NCBI GenBank assembly: GCA_036401755.1
Contig: DASWUD010000157.1
Coordinates: 1 to 6,592, forward strand
DNA: 6,592 bases
DNA from: DASWUD01 sp036401755
GTDB taxonomy: Bacteria; Pseudomonadota; Gammaproteobacteria; Thiohalomonadales; Thiohalomonadaceae
Direction: 5' to 3'
Shown here: positions 1-5,109 of the stretch, piece by piece
How positions within the stretch are numbered: position 1 is the stretch's first letter
Layout of the letters: each line of letters begins with the position of its first letter
The notes under the pieces: model-generated
Database searches by the model: none
Told to the model about the DNA's origin: nothing
What the model saw: the letters and a program-made list of their open reading frames with translations, nothing else
Made by a program: the position numbers and the translations under genes

Positions 1-361
1 CATACTTTTCCCAGATATCGGCCATCTTGCGCAGGGTAGCGGTGTCGTAGTGCATGCCGGCGGGGGGCTGGATGCGCAGGGTGTGGAACTCGGCGGCCTT
101 GGGGAACAGGGGCTTCTTGTCTTCGCCGAGCAGCTCGGTGACGCGGGGGATGACGCCGCCGCCGTAGCCGATGACGCCGACGGTGCCGCCTTTCCAGTAA
201 CCCTTGCGGGTCTTGTAGGAGGTTTCCAGCTGACCGAGCAGGTCAACCACCATCTCGTTTTCATTCTGCGTGGCCAGGCGCTTCAGGCCGGTCACGAAGC
301 TGGGCCACGGGCCCTTTTCCAGCTCATCGAGCATGGGGGTATCGTGCAATTTCTTGGACAT
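1..361 (-). CDS. dsrA: Dissimilatory sulfite reductase alpha subunit DsrA, N-terminal part (cut by left edge)
   Basis: The first 120 codons of DsrA are present; the rest, about 300 residues in this family, lies beyond position 1. DsrA pairs with DsrB in a cytoplasmic siroheme and iron-sulfur enzyme that interconverts sulfite and sulfide-level sulfur. Visible family hallmarks are TPMLDELEKGPWPSF (residues 8-22), TRKGYWKGGTVGVIGYGGG (51-69) followed by VIPR, FHTLRIQPPAG (92-102) and WEKY (117-120). From memory, the TRKGYWKGGTV and IPR wording matches the oxidative DsrA of Allochromatium rather than the Desulfovibrio form, so I infer a sulfur oxidiser. The siroheme and iron-sulfur cysteines are outside the window and cannot be checked. 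The ATG at 361 is supported by AGGAGA eight bases upstream and by alignment with the usual DsrA N-terminus. glnD lies upstream on the same strand across a 215-base gap. Confidence 0.88.
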   Translation of the reverse strand, partial: MSKKLHDTPMLDELEKGPWPSFVTGLKRLATQNENEMVVDLLGQLETSYKTRKGYWKGGTVGVIGYGGGVIPRVTELLGEDKKPLFPKAAEFHTLRIQPPAGMHYDTATLRKMADIWEKY

Positions 362-369
362 GACCAAAG

Positions 370-375
370 TCTCCT
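370..375 (-). promoter_or_regulatory. Ribosome binding site of dsrA
   Basis: AGGAGA on the minus strand, with eight bases before the ATG at 361. It is the clearest Shine-Dalgarno sequence among the minus-strand genes here and fixes the dsrA start. Confidence 0.75.
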
Positions 376-470
376 GATGTATGAACATGGTGAGATATCG
401 GTACACCCACCCACCTGCTACTGCCTCGCCGAACCAAGCGGCGCACAAGAAGATGATGCTTTCCGAAAAG

Positions 471-496
471 GTGCACGCCTCCCGCAGGAAGCGCAC
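471..496 (-). other. Hairpin near the predicted 5' end of the dsrA transcript
   Basis: Read on the minus strand, GTGC pairs with GCAC and the inner GCTTCC pairs with GGAGGC around a TGCG tetraloop. This gives ten base pairs, one of them G-U, with a two-base bulge. If the candidate promoter at 503-531 is used, transcription would start near 496, placing this stem-loop at the extreme 5' end of the mRNA. The pairing is seen directly; a role in message stability or regulation is inference. Confidence 0.4.
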
Positions 497-502
497 AGCA
501 AT

Positions 503-531
503 AACTTAGGAAATTAATATGAAAATATCAA
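503..531 (-). promoter_or_regulatory. Candidate sigma-70 promoter for dsrA
   Basis: On the minus strand, TTGATA (531-526) and TAAGTT (508-503) are separated by 17 bases in a distinctly AT-rich patch of an otherwise GC-rich window. The -35 fits the consensus well (TTGA plus the final A) but the -10 matches only three of six positions. The predicted leader is about 135 bases. An imperfect inverted repeat at 514-531 overlaps the -35 and spacer and could be an operator. The box assignment is tentative, but the AT-rich patch is the most likely promoter location in this gap. Confidence 0.35.
514..531. repeat. AT-rich imperfect inverted repeat upstream of dsrA
   Basis: On the plus strand, TTAATAT (514-520) and ATATCAA (525-531) are complementary at six of seven positions around a GAAA centre. 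It overlaps the candidate dsrA -35 element. It could be a regulator binding site, or chance symmetry in AT-rich promoter DNA. Confidence 0.35.
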
Positions 532-576
532 CGGCATGATTTGTAAGGGGAAACAGGCCTGATTTGGACAGGGGCT

Positions 577-3237
577 TCAGCCACCGTTGCGTTCGCCCAT
601 ACCGTCCAGAGCCTGGGTGATGGTGCGGCGCAAGCAGCTCTGCAGTTCGCTGTTCTCCACGGGCTGCTGCTGCCCGTCACTAATGAAGAAGATGTCCTCG
701 GCGCGGGCGCCGAAGGTGGCGATCTTGGCGTTCTGCAGGCGCACCCCACAGTGGGTCAGGGCGCGGGCGATCTGCAGCAGCAGTCCAGGGCGGTCGGAGG
801 TGACCACCTCCATGATGGTACGGGCATTGTGCGGGTCGCGCTGAAAAAGGACCTGGGTCGGGATCGGGAAGTGTTTGAGCTGGCGGGCCATACGCCGGTT
901 GATGTGCAGGGGGGCCGCCTCGGGATTGGCCAGCAAGTGGCGCAAGGCGCGGTTGATCTCCTCGACGCGGTAGCTGTTGCGGATCGCTTCGCCATTTTCT
1001 TCCAGGACGATGTAGGTATCGAGGGTGTAGTCGTCGCGGGAAGGAATGATGCGGGCATCGACAATGGTGAGACCGAGTTGATCCAGGGCGGCGGTGGTGA
1101 CGGCGAACTGGTGTGGCTGGATCGGCGTATAGATGAAGATCTCGGTACCACCACGCTCGGTCTGCTGGCGGATCATCACCAGCGGCTCGCGGCTTTCTCC
1201 GTGCTGGAGTACGGATCGTGTGTGCCAGGCGATCTCGTCGGCTGAGTAACGCAGAAAATAGTCGGGGTGGAGACGTTGCCAGAATACTGCGATCGCCGTG
1301 TCGGGAATGGCTCCCTTGTGCAGCAGTTCGCGCGCCTCCTGCTGGGTATCCTCGATCCACTCCTGCTGACGGATGGGATTGGCGAGCCCACGGCGTAACG
1401 CGTCGCGGGTGTTGTGGTAGAGCTCTGCCAGTAATGCATCCTTCCAGGAGTTCCACACCGAGGGGCTGGTGGCGCGGATGTCGGCGACCGTGAGCAGGTA
1501 GAGGTGGTCAAGATGGGGCTGATCGCCCACCTGTCCGGCAAAGGTGTTGATCACCTCGGGGTCGCTGATGTCCTTGCGCTGCGCGGTTGTGGACATCAGC
1601 AGATGGTTTTTCACCAGCCACGACACCACGCGTGTGTCATAACTGCTCAGCAGATGGTGGTGGCAGAACTGTTCAACCTCGAGGGTCCCCAGCTCCGAAT
1701 GGTCACCGCCGCGCCCCTTGGCGATATCGTGGAACAGAGCGGCGATGTAGAGCAGCTCGGGTTTGGGGATACGCTCCATGATTGAGGAGCAGAGGGGGAA
1801 TTCGTCATAAAACTCGCGCACCGTGAGGCGCCGCAGGTTACTTACCACGAACAGGGTATGCTCATCCACGGTGTAGACGTGGAACATGTCATGCTGCATC
1901 TGGCCTACCACTTGGCCGAATGCCGGCAGGTAGGCAGCAAGAATGCCGTAACGACTCATGCGGTGCAGCTCCTGGCTGACGCCGCGCGGCTGGCGCAACA
2001 GCTCCATGAAGAGGGCGCGGCAGCGCAGGTCATTACGGAATTTATCATCGATAAGCGGCGTGTAGCTGCGCACCAGACGGATGGTCTCGGCACGTACCCC
2101 CTTCAGCTCCGGATGCTGTGCCATTACCAGAAAGAGTTCGAGCAGCGCGAAGGGGTAGCGCTCGAAGATCTTGTCGTGGCTCATTTCGAGAAATCCCTTG
2201 CGCACCTGGAACCGCTTGTTGAGCGATTTCGGTTTGCCCGGCTCTTCGGCGTGCAGGATCTTCTCCTGGAACAGCTGTAACAACATCTCATTGAGACGGC
2301 TCAGTTCCATGACGGTGCGGTAGTACTCCTTCATGAAATGCTCGACCGCGAGGCGGCCGTCGCCATCGCTATAGTCGAACTGCTTGGCCAATGAGCGCTG
2401 CAGGTCGAACAGCAGGCGATCCTCGCGCCGTTTGGTGAGCAGATGCAGCCCATAGCGGATGCGCCACAGCAGGTTCTGGCCGTTGATGAGGGTTCGGTAT
2501 TCGTGCGCGGTGAGAAAGCCGTGGTCCACCAGATCGTCCAGGGTGACGGCATTGAAATGGCGCTTGGCCACCCAGCCGATCATCTGGATGTCGCGTAATC
2601 CACCCGGTCCCTCTTTGATGTTGGGCTCCAGGTTGTAGGCGGTGTCGTGGAACTTGTGGTGGCGTGCGATCTGCTCCTGCCACTTGGCGGCGAAGAAATC
2701 GCGGCTTGGCCAGAGCCGTTTGGGCCCGGTGCGCTTGCGCATCGCCTTGAAGAGTTCGGCACTGCCCAACAGCAGGCGCGACTCCATCAGATTGGTGGCG
2801 ACGGTAATGTCGAGGCCGGCCTGCTCGACGCACTCTTCGAGGGTGCGCACGCTGTGGCCGACCTCCAGCCCCATGTCCCAGAGAAAGAGCAGGAAGCGCT
2901 CGATGGATTCGCGCGAGCGCTCGCGCTCCTCAGGGGTGACGAGCAGCATCAGATCGATATCGGAGTGGGGGTGGAGTTCGCCGCGGCCGTAACCGCCTAC
3001 GGCAACGAGAGCACGTGCCTCGTCATCGGGCCCGAGACAGTGACGCCAGGCGTGGACAAGCAGTTGGTCGATGAAGGCGGCTCGGCCGGTGACCAGCGGC
3101 ACGATCGGCTCGTTGGCGAGGAAGCGCTCGGCGAGTCGCTCGTTGCCCTGGCGCAGGGTGTCGCGGAACAGCTTGAGTGGATTGGCGGAGGAGGCGAGTG
3201 CCGTTGCGAAGGTATCGGCGTCGAACAGCTCGCCCAT
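577..3237 (-). CDS. glnD: Bifunctional PII uridylyltransferase / uridylyl-removing enzyme GlnD
   Basis: GlnD is a cytoplasmic glutamine sensor. It adds UMP to PII proteins (GlnB/GlnK) when glutamine is low and removes it when glutamine is high, which controls glutamine synthetase and nitrogen-regulated transcription. The product is 886 residues, close to the 890 of E. coli. Domains in order: a nucleotidyltransferase with GGYGRGEL (81-88) and acidic DID (D93, D95); a central helical region with YNLEPNIKEGPGGLRDI (201-217); an HD hydrolase with VDEHT (H460), LFHDIAKGRGGDHS (H503, D504, H513) and VADI (D586); and two ACT domains at roughly 698-770 and 807-880 that bind glutamine in this family. 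Both catalytic centres look intact. The start lies 5 bases after the map stop without a clear Shine-Dalgarno sequence, which suggests translational coupling. No intrinsic terminator is visible after it, so reading on into dsrA is possible. Confidence 0.97.
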   Translation of the reverse strand: MGELFDADTFATALASSANPLKLFRDTLRQGNERLAERFLANEPIVPLVTGRAAFIDQLLVHAWRHCLGPDDEARALVAVGGYGRGELHPHSDIDLMLLVTPEERERSRESIERFLLFLWDMGLEVGHSVRTLEECVEQAGLDITVATNLMESRLLLGSAELFKAMRKRTGPKRLWPSRDFFAAKWQEQIARHHKFHDTAYNLEPNIKEGPGGLRDIQMIGWVAKRHFNAVTLDDLVDHGFLTAHEYRTLINGQNLLWRIRYGLHLLTKRREDRLLFDLQRSLAKQFDYSDGDGRLAVEHFMKEYYRTVMELSRLNEMLLQLFQEKILHAEEPGKPKSLNKRFQVRKGFLEMSHDKIFERYPFALLELFLVMAQHPELKGVRAETIRLVRSYTPLIDDKFRNDLRCRALFMELLRQPRGVSQELHRMSRYGILAAYLPAFGQVVGQMQHDMFHVYTVDEHTLFVVSNLRRLTVREFYDEFPLCSSIMERIPKPELLYIAALFHDIAKGRGGDHSELGTLEVEQFCHHHLLSSYDTRVVSWLVKNHLLMSTTAQRKDISDPEVINTFAGQVGDQPHLDHLYLLTVADIRATSPSVWNSWKDALLAELYHNTRDALRRGLANPIRQQEWIEDTQQEARELLHKGAIPDTAIAVFWQRLHPDYFLRYSADEIAWHTRSVLQHGESREPLVMIRQQTERGGTEIFIYTPIQPHQFAVTTAALDQLGLTIVDARIIPSRDDYTLDTYIVLEENGEAIRNSYRVEEINRALRHLLANPEAAPLHINRRMARQLKHFPIPTQVLFQRDPHNARTIMEVVTSDRPGLLLQIARALTHCGVRLQNAKIATFGARAEDIFFISDGQQQPVENSELQSCLRRTITQALDGMGERNGG

Positions 3238-3242
3238 GGCGT

Positions 3243-4010
3243 TTAGATGACTTCGCCATTACGCAGGGTCAGTACCTCGACGCCGCTGTCAGTCACCAGC
3301 AAGGTGTGTTCCCACTGGGCGGAGAGGCTGCGGTCCTTGGTGACCACCGTCCAGCCATCCTTCATCAGGCTGATCTGGCGCTTGCCGGCATTGACCATCG
3401 GCTCGATGGTGAAAGTCATCCCCGGCTCCAGCACCAGCCCGGTGCCCGGCGTGCCGTAGTGGAGCACCTGCGGCTCCTCGTGGAAATCACGGCCGATGCC
3501 GTGGCCGCAATATTCGCGCACGATGGAGCAGTTGTTCTTTTCAGCGTAGCTCTGGATGGCGTGGCCGATATCGCCCAGCGTCGCCCCGGGGCGGACCAAA
3601 CGGATGCCGATGAGCAGACATTCGCGGGCGATCTCCACCAGGCGTTTGGCCAGGATGGAGGGCTCGCCGACGTAGAACATCATGCTGGTATCGCCATGGT
3701 AGCCGTCCTTGATGACGGTGATATCCATATTGATGATGTCGCCGTTTTTCAGCGGCCGGTCGCCCGGGATGCCGTGGCAGACCACATGGTTGACCGAGGT
3801 GCAGATCGACTTGGGAAAGCCGTGGTAGTTGAGCGGGGCGGGGATCGCCTGCTGCACGTTGACGATGTAGTCGTGACAGAGGCGGTCCAGTTCATCGGTG
3901 GTGACGCCCGCCTTGACGTGGGGGGCGATCATCTCCAGCACCTCGGCGGCGAGGCGGCCGGCCACACGCATTTTGGCGATTTCGTCGGCGGTCTTGATGG
4001 TTACACTCAT
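3243..4010 (-). CDS. map: Methionine aminopeptidase type I
   Basis: This metalloenzyme removes the initiator methionine from new cytoplasmic proteins when the second residue is small. The product is 255 residues against 264 in E. coli; the difference is a shorter C-terminus ending in NGEVI. The full set of active-site residues is visible. The metal ligands are D96 (NMDIT), D107 (HGDTS), H170 (REYCGHGIGR), E203 (TIEPMVNAG) and E234 (AQWEH), and the catalytic histidines are H79 (VVCHGIP) and H177 (DFHEEPQVLHY). The first residues align with E. coli Map (SVTIKTADEIAKMRVAGRLAAEVLEMI against SIKTPEDIEKMRVAGRLAAEVLEMI in pattern), supporting the ATG at 4010. Its ribosome site is poor: AGGAA at 4022-4026, 11 bases upstream. 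It leads an apparent two-gene unit with glnD and diverges from rpsB. Confidence 0.97.
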   Translation of the reverse strand: MSVTIKTADEIAKMRVAGRLAAEVLEMIAPHVKAGVTTDELDRLCHDYIVNVQQAIPAPLNYHGFPKSICTSVNHVVCHGIPGDRPLKNGDIINMDITVIKDGYHGDTSMMFYVGEPSILAKRLVEIARECLLIGIRLVRPGATLGDIGHAIQSYAEKNNCSIVREYCGHGIGRDFHEEPQVLHYGTPGTGLVLEPGMTFTIEPMVNAGKRQISLMKDGWTVVTKDRSLSAQWEHTLLVTDSGVEVLTLRNGEVI

Positions 4011-4083
4011 GAGGGGGGTGGTTCCTGGCGCTTGGTCCGGGGCAGATGGGGGACGAATCCGTCACTTCAAGCCACCCGTGAGA

Positions 4084-4112
4084 TTGTTGTGAATGGGGGC
4101 TTATGGTATAAA
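4084..4112 (+). promoter_or_regulatory. Promoter of rpsB-tsf, extended -10 type
   Basis: TATAAA (4107-4112) is preceded directly by TGG, an extended -10 motif, and lies 17 bases after TTGTTG (4084-4089), a weak -35. The discriminator after the -10, GGGCGGC, is strongly GC-rich, a feature of ribosomal promoters under stringent control. Transcription should start near 4119, giving a leader of about 138 bases. This is the best promoter-like sequence in the window. Confidence 0.6.
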
Positions 4113-4131
4113 GGGCGGCTTTTACAGGCAA
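4103..4131 (-). promoter_or_regulatory. Candidate promoter for map-glnD, overlapping the rpsB promoter
   Basis: On the minus strand, TTGCCT (4131-4126) and TACCAT (4108-4103) are 17 bases apart, each matching four of six consensus positions. The -10 shares bases with the rpsB -10 at 4107-4112. If both are real, the two divergent promoters would exclude each other. The match is weak and other placements are possible. Confidence 0.25.
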
Positions 4132-4256
4132 CACCAATCGGCCCGCAAAGGCCAAAATCCGCACATGTGCCGGCACGGTCACCAGGGTGCCCCTATTCTA
4201 TGGGGGTTGATGGCCGGGGTACATGGAAGGTTCAACCCTAACGAGGAGTTACTTAC
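4119..4256 (+). promoter_or_regulatory. Structured rpsB mRNA leader, likely S2 autoregulatory region
   Basis: The leader holds several possible helices. GGCC pairs with GGCC near 4139-4152. GGCAC (4172-4176) pairs with GTGCC (4187-4191). GGGTTGA (4204-4210) pairs perfectly with TCAACCC (4232-4238), extended by a G-U pair, ending only five bases before the Shine-Dalgarno sequence. CCCC (4190-4193) can instead pair with GGGG (4202-4205), competing for the same G-run. In E. coli and other Gammaproteobacteria, S2 represses rpsB-tsf through the leader, and the tff/t44 RNA family maps to the same map-rpsB interval. Assigning this role here rests on position and structure, not on a recognised consensus. 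Confidence 0.5.
4244..4248 (+). promoter_or_regulatory. Ribosome binding site of rpsB
   Basis: AGGAG with eight bases before the ATG at 4257. It lies immediately downstream of the 4204-4238 leader helix, where a bound S2 protein could block it. Confidence 0.85.
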
Positions 4257-4997
4257 ATGGCAAACGTGACCATGCGCGAAATGCTGGAGGCCGGCGTACA
4301 TTTCGGCCACCAGGCCCGTTACTGGAATCCCAAGATGGCGCCGTTCATCTTCGGCGAGCGTAACCGTATTCACATCGTCAATCTGGAAAAGTCCCTGCCG
4401 ATGTACAACGAGGCGATGAACTTCATCGGCAAGTTGGCATCGAAGCGTGGCAACGTGCTTTTCGTCGGCACCAAGCGCCAGGCCCGCGACATTATCCAGC
4501 AGGAAGCCGAGCGCTGCGGCATGCCCTACGTCAACCACCGCTGGCTGGGCGGCATGCTCACCAACTTCAAGACCGTCAAGCAGTCGATCAAACGCCTGAA
4601 GGATCTGGAAGCGATGATGCAGGACGGCACCCTTGACCGCCTGGGCAAGAAAGAGGCGCTGATGCGCCGTCGCGAGCTGGAAAAGCTGCAGCGCAGCCTG
4701 AACGGCATCAAGGAGATGAATGGCCTGCCCGATGCCATGTTTGTCATCGACGTCGGCCACGAAAAGAATGCCATCATGGAAGCCAACAAGCTGGGCATTC
4801 CCGTGATCGCCGTGGTCGATACCAACTGCAGTCCGGCCGGTGTCGACTACATCATCCCCGGCAATGATGACGCCATCCGCGCCATCACCCTCTATGTTGA
4901 GGGCACCGCCAACGCCGTGCTCGAAGGCAAGGCCAGCGCCGGCACCGGCGCCCTCGGCGAGGAGTTCGTCGAGGTGACCGCAGGGGCCGCAGGCTGA
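4257..4997 (+). CDS. rpsB: 30S ribosomal protein S2
   Basis: S2 is a small-subunit protein that joins late in 30S assembly and helps hold S1. The product is 246 residues (E. coli 241). Family regions visible are GVHFGHQARYWNPKMAPFIF (13-32), the RNIHIVNLEKS-type stretch (36-46), LFVGTKRQARD (68-78), YVNHRWLGGMLTNFKT (91-106), a charged coiled-coil protrusion at about 107-155, LPDAMFVIDVGHEKNAI (157-173) and VVDTNCSPAGVDYIIPGNDD (186-205). The C-terminal tail after 225 is rich in Gly, Ala and Glu, as is common. The start is set by AGGAG eight bases upstream and by the usual ANVTMREMLEAGVHFGH N-terminus. It heads the rightward rpsB-tsf-pyrH group and is separated from tsf by a terminator-type hairpin. 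Confidence 0.98.
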   Translation: MANVTMREMLEAGVHFGHQARYWNPKMAPFIFGERNRIHIVNLEKSLPMYNEAMNFIGKLASKRGNVLFVGTKRQARDIIQQEAERCGMPYVNHRWLGGMLTNFKTVKQSIKRLKDLEAMMQDGTLDRLGKKEALMRRRELEKLQRSLNGIKEMNGLPDAMFVIDVGHEKNAIMEANKLGIPVIAVVDTNCSPAGVDYIIPGNDDAIRAITLYVEGTANAVLEGKASAGTGALGEEFVEVTAGAAG

Positions 4998-5001
4998 GGT
5001 A

Positions 5002-5013
5002 CCCGCTAGCGGG
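5002..5013 (+). repeat. Perfect palindrome just after the rpsB stop
   Basis: CCCGCTAGCGGG is a perfect 12-base palindrome starting five bases after the TGA of rpsB. GGT (4998-5000) and ACC (5014-5016) extend it around one bulged A. As RNA it would form a short stem with a CTAG loop. It lies just upstream of the terminator and may protect the rpsB 3' end or be part of the attenuator. Its role is unknown. Confidence 0.45.
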
Positions 5014-5025
5014 ACCAGGCTGACG

Positions 5026-5050
5026 AAAAAGGGGGCGCTGCCCCCTTTTT
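5026..5050 (+). terminator. Intrinsic terminator or attenuator between rpsB and tsf
   Basis: AAAAAGGGGGC (5026-5036) and GCCCCCTTTTT (5040-5050) form a perfect 11-bp stem around a GCT loop. The five T residues after the GC core act as the U-tract. It lies between two genes that are normally co-transcribed, so I read it as a leaky terminator lowering tsf expression relative to rpsB; a comparable intergenic terminator is known in E. coli. Its A-tract on the other side would make it symmetrical, but no leftward gene ends here. Confidence 0.8.
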
Positions 5051-5055
5051 CCAAA

Positions 5056-5083
5056 TTGATTCAATCACCGCCGGTGCGATACT
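5056..5083 (+). promoter_or_regulatory. Candidate internal promoter for tsf
   Basis: TTGATT (5056-5061) and GATACT (5078-5083) are 16 bases apart, each with four of six consensus matches. TGC directly before the -10 makes an extended -10 motif. It begins five bases beyond the terminator U-tract and would start transcripts near 5090, just before the tsf ribosome site. It is moderately plausible as a way to supply tsf independently of read-through. Confidence 0.35.
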
Positions 5084-5089
5084 GGCGGT
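5067..5089 (+). other. Hairpin ahead of the tsf ribosome binding site
   Basis: ACCGCCGGT (5067-5075) pairs with ACTGGCGGT (5081-5089) over nine base pairs, one of them G-U, around a GCGAT loop. It ends nine bases before the Shine-Dalgarno sequence and has no U-tract, so it is not a terminator. It would be present only on transcripts reading through from rpsB. It may insulate the tsf ribosome site from upstream structure or mark a processing site; this is inference. Confidence 0.45.
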
Positions 5090-5097
5090 ATGGAAAG

Positions 5098-5103
5098 AGA
5101 GGA
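5098..5103 (+). promoter_or_regulatory. Ribosome binding site of tsf
   Basis: AGAGGA with six bases before the ATG at 5110. It decides the start of tsf, because the same frame also holds an upstream ATG-like extension beginning near 5056 with no such site. Confidence 0.8.
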
Positions 5104-5109
5104 ACTGCA

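Noticed and set aside
50..517. A 155-residue open frame on the plus strand over the dsrA start and upstream gap
   Set aside because: Most of it is antisense to clear DsrA coding sequence. The rest covers the promoter region, and there is no good ribosome site.
551..583. Possible terminator after glnD: palindrome CAGGCCTG (554-561) and a GGC/GCC stem over the stop codon
   Set aside because: The first has no loop space for an RNA hairpin, the second only a three- to four-pair stem. Neither is followed by a U-run on the minus strand.
680..1456. Open frames on both strands inside glnD, the longest 258 residues
   Set aside because: They lie in other frames of a continuous 886-residue GlnD with all domains intact. 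Their Arg/Pro/His-rich composition is that of out-of-frame GC-rich coding DNA.
3177..4241. A 354-residue open frame on the plus strand across the glnD start and map
   Set aside because: It is antisense to two genes with intact family motifs, has no ribosome site and encodes a His/Gly/Ala-rich composition typical of shadow frames in GC-rich DNA.
4179..5054. A 291-residue open frame on the minus strand opposite rpsB
   Set aside because: It is fully antisense to rpsB and begins in the terminator region. No recognisable motif was seen, and it is explained by third-position GC bias.
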